Below are positions 14,657 to 22,615 of a stretch of 33,871 bases of DNA, one piece after another. This stretch comes from an uncultured Bacilli bacterium. GTDB taxonomy: Bacteria > Bacillota_I > Bacilli_A > RF39 > UBA660. How positions within the stretch are numbered: the first letter of the stretch is position 1; every line of letters starts with the position of its first letter. A program made the position numbers and the translations under genes. The DNA lies in the NCBI GenBank assembly GCA_944371445.1, contig CALVXR010000010.1:1-33871 (forward strand). Direction: 5' to 3'. The notes under the pieces are model-generated. The model saw nothing but the letters and a program-made list of their open reading frames with translations, made no database searches and was not told the DNA's origin.

Positions 14657-16618
14657 ATGAAAGAATTAGATTTAGGAAAAGAAAAAATTAATAAACTTTT
14701 ATTAGCGTTTTCTATTCCATGTATTATAAGTATGCTTATAAATTCTATCTATAATATTGTAGATCAGATATTTATAGGAAAAGGAGTAGGAACAATTGGA
14801 AATGCTGCTACGAATGTTATTTTTCCAGTTGTAATTATTTGTAATGCACTAGCACAATTAATAGGCAATGGATGTGCTGCTAACTTAAGTCTTCGTCTTG
14901 GTGAAGGAAATAAAGAAGAGGCTAAAAAAAGTATTGGTTCATCAGTCACTTTACTTTTTATATCATCTTTTATACTAGCTATTTTAGGTGAGATATTTTT
15001 ACCAGTATTAGTTAATATTTTTGGATGTACTAGTAGTGTTTATGATTCAGCTATTACATATGGTAGAATTATATTAATTGGAGCACCATTTATGATAATC
15101 TATACAGCTTTGTCATCTTTTATTAGAGCCGATGGTTCACCAAAATATTCAATGACTATATTAGTTATAGGAGCTGTAATTAATCTTATTCTAGATCCAA
15201 TATTTATTTTTCCATTAAAAATGGGAGTTGCTGGAGGAGCACTTGCTACTATAATAGGTCAGTTTGTGTCATTTATATTAGCTGTTTTATATCTAAGAAA
15301 AACAAAAACAATAAAATTAAAACTAAAAGATTTTGCTTTAAACAAATCAGTATTAAAAACAATGAGTTTAGGTGTATCAAGTTTTGTTACTCAAACAACC
15401 GTACTTGCACTTTTTGTAGTTATGAATAACTTAATGACTAAATATGGTGTTGATACTAAATATGGAGCAGATATACCACTTTCTGTATATGGAATAATTT
15501 CTAAAATTAATAATATATACATATCTAGTGTTTTAGGAATAGCAATTGGTGCACAACCAATTATGGGATTTAATTATGGTGCTAGAAATTATAAAAGAGT
15601 AAAAGAAACTATTAAAAAAGTTTTATTTATAGGTCTAATTATTGGATTTGTATTTAATATTGTTATTCTAGTTTTCCCAAAACCAATAATTTCTATATTT
15701 ATTACTAAAACTGATCCAAACTATGATTTATTTATGGAATTTGCAGTTAAGTTTGCTAGAATATTTTTATTAGTATGTGCGATAAATGCTTTAGAATTAT
15801 GTTCCGGTATTATTATTCAGTCACTTGGAAATGTAAAAAAGGCAACACTTACAACATTTACAAGACAAATAATATTATTTATTCCAATAGCCTTTATTTT
15901 ATGTCATTTTAAAGGATTATATGGAGCTTTATATGCTGGACCTATTGCAGATATTTTATGTTTTATATTTATTTTCTTCTTACTTAGAAGTGAATATAAG
16001 AAGTTAAAAGAAGATAAGGTAGAATATGAAGTTACAGAAAACATAAATGTAGATACTAACTTTAAAACAGATTATGTTATTACAATAAACCGTGAATATG
16101 GTAGTGGTGGAAGATATGTTGGAAAAATACTATCAGAAATGCTAAAAGTGCCATGTTATGATAAAGAAATAATATCTTTATCAGCAGAAAAATCAGGATT
16201 AGATAATGATTTTATTAAAGAAAATGAAGAAAGTAGAAAATCTTATTATGGAACTGATAATGATATTTTTATAGCAGAATCTAAAGTTATTAAAAATATA
16301 GCTAAAAATCCATCTATTATTATAGGAAGATGTTCAAATTATGTACTTAGAAATAATAAAAAAATAATAAATGTCTTTTTATATAGTGATATGAAAAATA
16401 AAGAAAAAAGAGTTACAAAATATTATAATATTCCAAAAGAAAATGCTAAAAAGCAAATAGAAAAAATAAATAAACAAAGAGCTAAATATTATAAATTTTA
16501 TACTGGATGTAAATGGAATGACATAGAAAACTATGATATAGCTTTAAATACAGATGTGTTAGGTGTAAATAAAACAGCAGAAGTATTAAAAGAATTTATT
16601 TTATCTAAAAACAATTAA
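14657..16618 (+). CDS. MATE efflux transporter fused to a cytidylate-kinase-like domain (653 aa)
   Basis: Residues 1-450 form a 12-helix MATE antiporter (LLLAFSIPCIISMLINSIYNIVDQIFIG at the start, IRADGSPKYSM, LGIAIGAQPIMGFNYGARNYKRVK at the middle). After a 20-residue charged linker, residues 472-653 form a cytidylate-kinase-like P-loop domain: DYVITINREYGSGGRYVGK, VPCYDKEII, then SIIIGRCSNYVL and an RVTKYY segment. ATG 14657 is preferred because GGGAGG lies at 14645-14650; reading further upstream would run into the leader hairpin. The kinase-like part sits at the C-terminus and should be cytoplasmic. Its substrate is unknown. It could phosphorylate a nucleotide-like compound handled by the transporter, or regulate transport. 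A leader with an attenuator-like hairpin precedes the gene. Confidence 0.88.
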   Translation: MKELDLGKEKINKLLLAFSIPCIISMLINSIYNIVDQIFIGKGVGTIGNAATNVIFPVVIICNALAQLIGNGCAANLSLRLGEGNKEEAKKSIGSSVTLLFISSFILAILGEIFLPVLVNIFGCTSSVYDSAITYGRIILIGAPFMIIYTALSSFIRADGSPKYSMTILVIGAVINLILDPIFIFPLKMGVAGGALATIIGQFVSFILAVLYLRKTKTIKLKLKDFALNKSVLKTMSLGVSSFVTQTTVLALFVVMNNLMTKYGVDTKYGADIPLSVYGIISKINNIYISSVLGIAIGAQPIMGFNYGARNYKRVKETIKKVLFIGLIIGFVFNIVILVFPKPIISIFITKTDPNYDLFMEFAVKFARIFLLVCAINALELCSGIIIQSLGNVKKATLTTFTRQIILFIPIAFILCHFKGLYGALYAGPIADILCFIFIFFLLRSEYKKLKEDKVEYEVTENINVDTNFKTDYVITINREYGSGGRYVGKILSEMLKVPCYDKEIISLSAEKSGLDNDFIKENEESRKSYYGTDNDIFIAESKVIKNIAKNPSIIIGRCSNYVLRNNKKIINVFLYSDMKNKEKRVTKYYNIPKENAKKQIEKINKQRAKYYKFYTGCKWNDIENYDIALNTDVLGVNKTAEVLKEFILSKNN

Positions 16619-16645
16619 AATTACTTTAAATAGTAATTTTTTTTT
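16617..16645 (+). terminator. Intrinsic terminator after the MATE fusion gene
   Basis: 9-bp stem AAAATTACT (16617-16625) / AGTAATTTT (16632-16640), loop TTAAAT, then more T. Confidence 0.85.
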
Positions 16646-16664
16646 GAAATTATTATTAAACTGA

Positions 16665-16673
16665 TGTTATAAT
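16665..16673 (+). promoter_or_regulatory. Extended -10 promoter of the RNB gene
   Basis: TGTTATAAT at 16665-16673, 30 bases before the start codon; no good -35. Confidence 0.55.
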
Positions 16674-16703
16674 AAAAATAAATATATATATAAGGAGTTA
16701 CAT

Positions 16704-18617
16704 ATGAATTATTATGATATAAAAAAATTAATAGATTTCATAAAAGAGCAAGATAGTGTTGAACTGAAAAAAATGAGGCACAAGAAATATCACATAATTT
16801 TACTTGAATATTTAGAGAGTGAATTAAGTTCTTTTGATTATGAGAAAAATAATTCATATGATATTTTGAAACAAATATTTAAACCATTATCAATGCTTGA
16901 ATACAATAGTACAGAAAGAAATTATATATATAATAAACTTCAAGATATTAGATTTATTATAAAAGAACTACTAGTTAATAAACCTAAAGATATAGATAAA
17001 GGAAATGATAACTACAAAATATTAAAAAAATGTATAGATAGAATAGAAATATTATCTCTTTCAATTTTATATAATCATCAAAAAAGGTACTCTAATAAAA
17101 AAATAGAATTAGCTAAATTTATCATTTTTGAAATAAAAAATATCAATATATTAGAAGACTATTTTTTTAAATATCCATATTTAATTAATTTTTTAGAAGA
17201 AGAAAATAAGGAAATATTATTAGACTTAATTTATTCATATATAGAAGCTTTGAAAAAACATATAAAAGATAAGAAAAATGGTTATTTAGATGAATTATTA
17301 TATTATGAAGAAGCTTTAAATGGTATTTTAAAAGCACCCAAATTAAAACTTAGTACGCCACTCAAATATGAACTTATTAAAATACTAAATAATGAAGTAA
17401 GCAATGCTTCTTTTGAATATACACTTAAACAAAAAAATAGATTCATTTTCTTTATAAATTTATTACTTTTTAAAATAGAAGGCTTGGAGTATGAGTTTGA
17501 TATAGAAAGTTTAAGTTATAAATATGATATTGATTTAGCTTTCAATAAAGCTGTAGAATTAGAAACATCAAATATATGTTTTCATATAAAAAAAAGTAAT
17601 AAAGAAAACTCTAATGAATTTATTTATACATTTGATAAAGAAAACACTAAAGATTATGATGATGGATTATCAATATCTTATAAAGATGGTATTTATCATC
17701 TTGGAATTCATATAGCTGATCCTTTAAAAATTATACCAATAAACAGTATTGTATTTGACGAAGCATATCATAGGACAACATCAATTTATTTACCTGGTAA
17801 AACTTTGAATATGTACCCAGAAATTTTTTCTACTGATTTATTTAGTTTAAAAGAAAAACATTATAGAAATGTAAGATCTTACTATTTTGATATAGATGCA
17901 AAAAATGGTCAAATAATAAACGAATATTTTGAAAAAAAATATACTTTTATTTCTAAAAACTGCACATATGATGAATTTGCACAAGTATTAAGTCATGGAA
18001 CGGATGATACAAATTTAGAACAGACAATTTATTATTTATCTAAAATAAGTTTACTGCTTAAAAATTACTTTAAATTTGATGAATTATATATTAAAAAAAA
18101 TAGAGTAAAAGATAATATTACATCTACAAATATTATTGGAAATACAAGTGGAGAAAAAGTAGTGGAAAGTGCTATGGTATTTACTAATCATAGAGTTGCT
18201 AAATATTTTTCAGATAGAGATTTACCTTTTCCATACAGAAATCATATTTTAAATGAAGTATTTTTAAAAGAATTAAAAAAATATAAAGAGATATTTAAGG
18301 ATGATTCTAGTAATAAAGATGTTCTAGCACAAATAAATTTTATGATGAACATGTACCCTAAATCATATTATGAATCTGTCTCTAAAGGTCATGATGGTCT
18401 AGGTGTATCTTGTTATTCACACGTTACTAGTCCAATAAGAAGAATGGCTGATAATATTGCTAATATATGTGAAGATAAATTATATTTTAGTAATGCTAGT
18501 ATAGAAGAAGTAAAAGCTTTAAGAGAGTATGTTCAATTATCATGTGAATATATAAATAATAAGAGTGTAGCAACTGAAAAATTTTACTCAGAATACTCAA
18601 AAAAAATATATTCATAA
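16704..18617 (+). CDS. RNB-domain 3'-5' exoribonuclease-like protein with a novel N-terminus (637 aa)
   Basis: Residues 300-600 are a clear RNase II/R catalytic domain. TFDKENTKDYDDG supplies the four metal-binding aspartates (Asp311, 317, 319, 320); LGIHIADPLKII, HRTTSIYLPGKTLNMYPE, VFTNHRVAKYF, GHDGLGVSCYSHVTSPIRRMADN (Arg579/580) are the standard RNB blocks, all intact. The N-terminal 290 residues are long charged helices with Lys, Glu and Ile and show no cold-shock OB folds; only about 30 residues follow the RNB domain, so the S1 domain is missing too. Normal RNase R is about 700-800 aa with both. Ribosome binding site AAGGAGTT, own promoter. It probably degrades RNA, but how it binds RNA is not clear. 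The N-terminal part could be a specificity domain unknown to me. Confidence 0.8.
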   Translation: MNYYDIKKLIDFIKEQDSVELKKMRHKKYHIILLEYLESELSSFDYEKNNSYDILKQIFKPLSMLEYNSTERNYIYNKLQDIRFIIKELLVNKPKDIDKGNDNYKILKKCIDRIEILSLSILYNHQKRYSNKKIELAKFIIFEIKNINILEDYFFKYPYLINFLEEENKEILLDLIYSYIEALKKHIKDKKNGYLDELLYYEEALNGILKAPKLKLSTPLKYELIKILNNEVSNASFEYTLKQKNRFIFFINLLLFKIEGLEYEFDIESLSYKYDIDLAFNKAVELETSNICFHIKKSNKENSNEFIYTFDKENTKDYDDGLSISYKDGIYHLGIHIADPLKIIPINSIVFDEAYHRTTSIYLPGKTLNMYPEIFSTDLFSLKEKHYRNVRSYYFDIDAKNGQIINEYFEKKYTFISKNCTYDEFAQVLSHGTDDTNLEQTIYYLSKISLLLKNYFKFDELYIKKNRVKDNITSTNIIGNTSGEKVVESAMVFTNHRVAKYFSDRDLPFPYRNHILNEVFLKELKKYKEIFKDDSSNKDVLAQINFMMNMYPKSYYESVSKGHDGLGVSCYSHVTSPIRRMADNIANICEDKLYFSNASIEEVKALREYVQLSCEYINNKSVATEKFYSEYSKKIYS

Positions 18618-18651
18618 AAAAATAGTTTTAAATTATTTTATAAAACTATTT
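18616..18651 (-). terminator. Terminator between the convergent RNB and TVP38 genes
   Basis: Perfect 11-bp stem AAATAGTTTTA (18620-18630) / TAAAACTATTT (18641-18651) with a 10-base loop. The A run before it gives seven T on the minus strand, so it mainly serves the minus-strand gene; on the plus strand the T tail is short. Confidence 0.8.
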
Positions 18652-19232
18652 ACATAAGGCATAATATATATAAATAAACTATAAAAAATTAAAGTAAGTG
18701 GTTTACATAGAATAATAGTTTTTATAAATTCTTTATATCCAATATGAGTAATACCTGCTATATAACAAAGTAAATCATCAGGAGCTCCCGGTATTAATAT
18801 ACCAAAGAAAAACACTTTATCGAACTTTTTTTCTTTAATATAATTTAAATATTTATCAACGGTTTCTTCTTTAAAAATTTTTCTAATGATTCCCATACCA
18901 TATTTTTTAGATAAACTAAAAGAAATAACTGAACCAATGCATAATCCAATATAATTATAAATAAATCCTTCTACTGGTCCAAATGCTAGAACACCAGCTA
19001 AACAACTAGCACCTCCCGGTATTACAGGAAAAATAACTTGAATAATTTGGATAAAAATAAATATAAGTGGTGCTAATAAACCGAAGCTTTTCATATATTT
19101 TATTAAATTTTCATTTGAAGAAAAAATTCTATATTTAAAAGCATATATAATAAAAATAATAATTAAAATAGTCATTATTATAGTGATTATTTGAAATATC
19201 ATTTTTAAAGAATTATCTTTTACCTTTTGCAT
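18633..19232 (-). CDS. TVP38/TMEM64-family (DedA-like, VTT domain) membrane protein (199 aa)
   Basis: Polytopic membrane protein with five or six helices. The VTT signature is visible in residues 60-110: QVIFPVIPGGASCLAGVLAFG, then GLCIGSVISFSLSKKYG, a reentrant-loop pattern; residues 145-165 (ILIPGAPDDLLCYIAGITHIGYKEF) form the second conserved half with the Pro-Gly-Ala-Pro-Asp motif. Family members act in lipid scrambling or undecaprenyl-phosphate and proton-linked transport, so a role in lipid carrier recycling is likely, but the substrate is not shown here. On the minus strand, AAAGGTGG precedes the ATG. The gene is divergent from the 19371 gene and shares its promoter region. Confidence 0.82.
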   Translation of the reverse strand: MQKVKDNSLKMIFQIITIIMTILIIIFIIYAFKYRIFSSNENLIKYMKSFGLLAPLIFIFIQIIQVIFPVIPGGASCLAGVLAFGPVEGFIYNYIGLCIGSVISFSLSKKYGMGIIRKIFKEETVDKYLNYIKEKKFDKVFFFGILIPGAPDDLLCYIAGITHIGYKEFIKTIILCKPLTLIFYSLFIYIMPYVNSFIK

Positions 19233-19284
19233 ATACTACCACCTTTAATTAATATTTTCTAAAATATAAATTTAATACAATATA

Positions 19285-19293
19285 ATTATAACA
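19285..19293 (-). promoter_or_regulatory. Extended -10 promoter of the TVP38 gene
   Basis: On the minus strand TGTTATAAT reads from 19293 to 19285, about 53 bases before the ATG. It is the exact reverse complement of the plus-strand box at 19322-19330. Confidence 0.6.
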
Positions 19294-19321
19294 TTATTTA
19301 AAAAATAATAAATTACAATTT

Positions 19322-19330
19322 TGTTATAAT
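19322..19330 (+). promoter_or_regulatory. Extended -10 promoter of the 19371 gene
   Basis: TGTTATAAT at 19322-19330, mirrored by the minus-strand box 28 bases away; no good -35. Confidence 0.6.
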
Positions 19331-19370
19331 AAACATTTATATTTATTATAAAGAAAGAAGATGAATTTAC

Positions 19371-19892
19371 ATGAAACAATTATTTAATGAAAATAGAATA
19401 CGAGAAGAATTTGACTTATATTATTCACAATTAAGACTAATATACGAAAGTATAAATTTTGAAAAGTTAAGAACTTTTTGTTATCTAAGATTAAAAGATA
19501 GTAAAAAAGATATTTATCATAATTTTGTTATGGAATTTGATGATGATAAAGATGAAATATATAAAATAATTACAATAGACATAGAAAATTCAAATGTTTT
19601 TATAGAATTTTTAGAAACAATAAATGAAGAATATTCAGTTTTTAATAAAATTGTAATAAATAATAAATTTGATATAATTTATTCTAAAAAGTTAGTTAAA
19701 TTAGATAATAATAATCCAGTTCATTTTATACCTATTTTTGAAAAAGTATGGCGATATGATTTAGAAACTATTAATTTGAGACTTGATGAAGAAAATGACT
19801 ATACAGAAAATAATTCAAATTTATTAAATTCACAAGATATATCTGATATAGAAAAACAAATATTACATAAAGTAAAAAAATATAATTTATAA
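19371..19892 (+). CDS. Hypothetical protein (173 aa)
   Basis: I do not recognise this protein. It is acidic, soluble (no membrane segment or signal peptide) and predicted alpha/beta from the alternation of charged and hydrophobic stretches; the C-terminal 40 residues are Asn/Asp-rich followed by a Lys-rich end. The ribosome binding site before ATG 19371 is weak (AGAAGA). Its stop lies close upstream of the NfeD promoter, so it is probably a separate transcript. Divergent promoter with the TVP38 gene. Confidence 0.65.
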   Translation: MKQLFNENRIREEFDLYYSQLRLIYESINFEKLRTFCYLRLKDSKKDIYHNFVMEFDDDKDEIYKIITIDIENSNVFIEFLETINEEYSVFNKIVINNKFDIIYSKKLVKLDNNNPVHFIPIFEKVWRYDLETINLRLDEENDYTENNSNLLNSQDISDIEKQILHKVKKYNL

Positions 19893-19896
19893 TTAT

Positions 19897-19924
19897 TTGC
19901 TTTTAAATAAAACAAGTGTATAAT
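19897..19924 (+). promoter_or_regulatory. Promoter of the NfeD-SPFH operon
   Basis: TTGCTT (19897-19902), 16-base spacer, TATAAT (19919-19924). The ATG at 19923 falls inside this -10 box, so it cannot be the start used from this promoter; this supports the later ATG at 19941. Confidence 0.6.
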
Positions 19925-19940
19925 GAAAGTAGGTGATGTT

Positions 19941-20354
19941 ATGCAGTATATGTGGCTTATAGTTTCTATATTTTTAGGTGTTATTGAACTTATTACAATA
20001 AATCTTACAACAATATGGTTTGTAGTGAGTGCTATTTGTGCCTTACTTGTTTCATTTTTTATAGATAGTTTTTTAATTCAAATGTGTATTTTTGTTATAT
20101 TAGGGATTGTTTTATTAATCACAACTAAGCCTATGCTTACAAAAATGTTAAAAATAAAAGATGAAAAAACTAATATAGATAGAGTAATTGGAATGATTGC
20201 AGTTGTAACAGAGGATATTAGTAAAAATAATATAGGAGAAGTTAAAGTAGATGGAAAAAGATGGAGCGCTATCTCAGATAAAGAAATAAAAAAAGGTACT
20301 AATGTTAAAGTACTTGAAGTAAATGGTGTAAAATTAAAAGTAGAGGAGGAATAG
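19941..20354 (+). CDS. nfeD-like: NfeD-like membrane protein (137 aa)
   Basis: Short NfeD form: three hydrophobic segments in the first 75 residues, a KPMLTK turn, then a small beta-rich OB-like domain (about 85-137) with the family's IGMIAVVTEDI, GEVKVDGKRWSAISDKEIKKGTNVKVLEVNGVKLKVE pattern. ATG 19941 is chosen: AGTAGGTGAT is its ribosome binding site, and the ATG six codons earlier overlaps the promoter. It is followed after one base by an SPFH protein, its standard partner: NfeD and stomatin-like proteins form membrane microdomain complexes. Confidence 0.85.
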   Translation: MQYMWLIVSIFLGVIELITINLTTIWFVVSAICALLVSFFIDSFLIQMCIFVILGIVLLITTKPMLTKMLKIKDEKTNIDRVIGMIAVVTEDISKNNIGEVKVDGKRWSAISDKEIKKGTNVKVLEVNGVKLKVEEE

Positions 20355-20355
20355 T

Positions 20356-21243
20356 ATGGATTTTTTAATTATTTTATTTATTATTGTTATTATATTTGTT
20401 ATTCCAAATATAAAAATAGTACCACAAGCTAAAAGTTATGTTATAGAAAGACTTGGATCTTATTATACAACTTGGAAAAATGGATTACATGTAAAATTAC
20501 CTTTTATAGATAGAGTATCTAATATAGTTACTTTAAAAGAAATAGTAAAAGATTTTGCTCCACAACCAGTAATTACTAAGGATAATGTTACAATGCAAAT
20601 AGACACTGTAGTGTATTTTCAAATAACTGATCCTAAACTTTATACATATGGAGTTGAAGCTCCTATTAATGCTATTGAAAATTTAACAGCAACTACACTT
20701 CGTAATATAATAGGTGAATTAGAATTAGATCAAACTTTAACATCAAGAGATATTATTAACTCTAAAATGCGTGCTATATTAGATGAAGCAACTGATCCTT
20801 GGGGAATAAAAGTAAATAGAGTTGAAGTTAAAAATATTATTCCACCAAAAGATATCCAAGATGCAATGGAAAAACAAATGAGAGCTGAAAGAGAAAGAAG
20901 AGAAAAAATTCTTCAAGCTGAAGGTGAAAAAAAATCAAGTATATTAATTGCAGAAGGTGAAAAAGAAAGTGCTATTTTAAGAGCTGAAGCTGAAAAAGAA
21001 TCACAAATTAAAAGAGCAGAAGGAGAAGCAGAAGCAATATTAAAATTAAAAACAGCTGAAGCTGAAGGGATAAGACTTTTAAAAGAAGCTGGTGCAGATA
21101 ATAAAGTTTTAACTTTAAAAAGTTTTGAAGCTTTAAATAATTTAGCAAATGGAACATCTACTAAAATAATAGTTCCATCAAATCTTCAAAATGTAGCAAC
21201 CATAGGAACAACTATTAAAGAAATGTTAGATGATAAAAAGTAA
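20356..21243 (+). CDS. qmcA-like: SPFH/band-7 (stomatin-like, QmcA-type) protein (295 aa)
   Basis: One N-terminal membrane helix (about 2-18), then the band-7 domain (20-175) with QAKSYVIERLGSYYTTWKNGLH, LPFIDRV, DNVTMQIDTVVYFQITDP and the conserved ENLTATTLRNIIGELELDQTL block, then an Ala/Glu-rich coiled coil (about 172-240, repeats of the type AEGEKESAILRAEAEKE) and a short C-terminal tail. Such proteins oligomerise on the membrane and organise lipid microdomains or guard proteases. Ribosome binding site AGAGGAGGA within the end of the NfeD gene. The terminator-like hairpin directly after the stop has only a short T run. Confidence 0.9.
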   Translation: MDFLIILFIIVIIFVIPNIKIVPQAKSYVIERLGSYYTTWKNGLHVKLPFIDRVSNIVTLKEIVKDFAPQPVITKDNVTMQIDTVVYFQITDPKLYTYGVEAPINAIENLTATTLRNIIGELELDQTLTSRDIINSKMRAILDEATDPWGIKVNRVEVKNIIPPKDIQDAMEKQMRAERERREKILQAEGEKKSSILIAEGEKESAILRAEAEKESQIKRAEGEAEAILKLKTAEAEGIRLLKEAGADNKVLTLKSFEALNNLANGTSTKIIVPSNLQNVATIGTTIKEMLDDKK

Positions 21244-21265
21244 CTAGCTTTTGTTAGTTACTTTT
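21236..21265 (+). terminator. Hairpin after the SPFH gene, possible partial terminator
   Basis: Perfect 11-bp stem AAAAGTAACTA (21236-21246) / TAGTTACTTTT (21255-21265). The stem includes the stop codon; only four T close it and no T tail follows, so read-through into the 21286 gene, 20 bases away, is plausible. Confidence 0.6.
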
Positions 21266-21285
21266 AGTTAGAAAAGGAGAAATAT

Positions 21286-21618
21286 ATGAATATTGAAATA
21301 AAAAAAATGCTACCATATTTAATTATAACTTTACTATTTTTTTGTATAATGCCTCTTTTTATTAAGGAAACTGGTAGTGGAATGGTAACTTTATTAGTAT
21401 TAAATCCATTATTAGTTTTGGTAATATCAACCATTTATTCTAAAAAAGAAAAATTTAATATTATTTTTTGTATTATACAATCATTTTTATTTATAATAAC
21501 AATTTTAACAATCTTAAATTTAAGTGCATTTATATACATACTTTATTACTTTATAGTTTCTGTTATTGGCTCATTTATTGGGAATTCTATTAGAAAGTAT
21601 CAAGATAGAATTAGATGA
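21286..21618 (+). CDS. Small integral membrane protein (110 aa), unknown function
   Basis: Four hydrophobic segments (about 9-26, 32-50, 57-76 and 80-98) with a short Lys-rich loop (YSKKEKF) and a basic end RKYQDRIR. No motif that I recognise. AAAAGGAGA before the ATG is a good ribosome binding site. No separate promoter is obvious, so it is probably read from the NfeD-SPFH operon through the hairpin at 21236-21265, and could be a small partner of that complex. Inference from position only. Confidence 0.65.
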   Translation: MNIEIKKMLPYLIITLLFFCIMPLFIKETGSGMVTLLVLNPLLVLVISTIYSKKEKFNIIFCIIQSFLFIITILTILNLSAFIYILYYFIVSVIGSFIGNSIRKYQDRIR

Positions 21619-21634
21619 AAATATCCTTTAAAAT

Positions 21635-21664
21635 AAATTCTTACGAAATTGTAAGAATTTTTTT
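21635..21664 (+). terminator. Intrinsic terminator after the 21286 gene
   Basis: 10-bp stem AAATTCTTAC (21635-21644) / GTAAGAATTT (21651-21660), loop GAAATT, T tail. Confidence 0.87.
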
Positions 21665-21674
21665 GTATTTTATT

Positions 21675-21683
21675 TGATATAAT
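21675..21683 (+). promoter_or_regulatory. Extended -10 promoter of the small ORF at 21704
   Basis: TGATATAAT at 21675-21683, 20 bases before the ATG of the 43-aa ORF. Confidence 0.55.
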
Positions 21684-21703
21684 TAATTAAAGAAGGTGTA
21701 ATA

Positions 21704-21835
21704 ATGAAATATTTGACTACATTATTTTATTCGTTTGAAATTCTTTTTTCATACATCGTTTTAATAATATTTATACCTTTTATATTTATAGTTCTAATTA
21801 TAAAAAAAAATAAAAGAAATAAATATAATTATTAA
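21704..21835 (+). CDS. 43-aa single-pass membrane protein
   Basis: Short ORF MKYLTTLFYSFEILFSY... with one long hydrophobic helix (about 12-33) and a basic tail IIKKNKRNKYNY, which by the positive-inside rule would stay in the cytoplasm. Evidence that it is a gene: own extended -10 promoter, ribosome binding site AGAAGGTG at 21691-21698 with good spacing, and an upstream terminator that isolates it. Function unknown; it could be a regulator of a membrane complex, a type I toxin-like peptide, or a leader. No antisense RNA gene is obvious opposite it. Confidence 0.6.
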   Translation: MKYLTTLFYSFEILFSYIVLIIFIPFIFIVLIIKKNKRNKYNY

Positions 21836-21864
21836 TTTACATATAAATTAAGATAAGGTATAAT
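21836..21864 (+). promoter_or_regulatory. Promoter of the SanA gene
   Basis: TTTACA (21836-21841), 17-base spacer, TATAAT (21859-21864). The -35 starts right after the stop codon of the 43-aa ORF. Confidence 0.7.
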
Positions 21865-21881
21865 TATTATGGAGGGATAAT

Positions 21882-22541
21882 ATGAAACTTAGATACTTAT
21901 TTTTAATACCTATCTTAATTATTGGAATCCCAGTCTTAGCTTTATTTTTAATAGATGGATATATTAAATTAAGTACAAGAAGTAATATTATTTCTAAAGA
22001 AGAAGCTTACAATATTAATGCAGATTGTATATTAGTATTAGGTGCAGGAGTAATTGCCAACAGTACTCCGTCACCAATTTTAAAAGATAGGCTTAATACA
22101 AGTATAGATTTATATAATAATGGGCTTACTAAAAAAATGCTTATGAGTGGTGATCATAGAGCAAATGATTATAATGAGGTTGGGGTTATGAAAAACTATG
22201 TAACCTCTAATGGTGTTGCTAGCGTAGATGTGTTTTTAGATCATAGTGGACTTTCTACATATGAAAGTATTTATAGGGCTAAAGAAAAATTTGGCGTAAA
22301 AAAAATGATTGTAGTAACACAAACTTATCATTTATATAGAGCTTTATATATAGCTAAAAAACTTGGAATAGAAGTATATGGAGTAACTTCCAGTACTGAT
22401 GAAAAAATGATATCAAAAGAAACTAAGAAAAGAGAATTCTTAGCTCGCCTTAAAGACTTTTGGATTACCAATACTGAAATAGTAGAAGATAGCGTTGGTG
22501 ATAAAATAGATATAACTGGTAATGGAGATTCTACTAATTAG
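21882..22541 (+). CDS. sanA-like: SanA/YdcF-family (DUF218) protein (219 aa)
   Basis: A membrane anchor (about 5-26) is followed by a DUF218 domain: ADCILVLGAGV, SPILKDRLNTSIDLYNNGL, KKMLMSGDHR, NEVGVMKNYVTSNGV, DHSGLSTYESIYRAK, VVTQTYHLYRALYIAKKLG. These are the conserved blocks of the SanA/vancomycin-exclusion family, which is linked to envelope barrier function; the biochemical activity is not settled. Ribosome binding site GGAGGG, own promoter, own terminator. The stop is TAG. Confidence 0.88.
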   Translation: MKLRYLFLIPILIIGIPVLALFLIDGYIKLSTRSNIISKEEAYNINADCILVLGAGVIANSTPSPILKDRLNTSIDLYNNGLTKKMLMSGDHRANDYNEVGVMKNYVTSNGVASVDVFLDHSGLSTYESIYRAKEKFGVKKMIVVTQTYHLYRALYIAKKLGIEVYGVTSSTDEKMISKETKKREFLARLKDFWITNTEIVEDSVGDKIDITGNGDSTN

Positions 22542-22566
22542 TGTACTGTAAAGGTATACTTTTTTG
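22540..22566 (+). terminator. Intrinsic terminator after the SanA gene
   Basis: 7-bp stem AGTGTAC (22540-22546) / GTATACT (22554-22560) with one G-U pair, followed by six more T. It overlaps the stop codon and excludes any start of the next gene before it. Confidence 0.8.
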
Positions 22567-22615
22567 TTTGTTTTTTTTAAAAGATTATGTTACTATTTAT
22601 ACTAGAGGTGGTTAT

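Noticed and set aside
22541-22615. Extension of the phosphohexomutase to a start at 22541
   Set aside because: The extension covers the SanA terminator; the family begins close to RGYDIRG, which fits ATG 22616 with AGAGGTGG.
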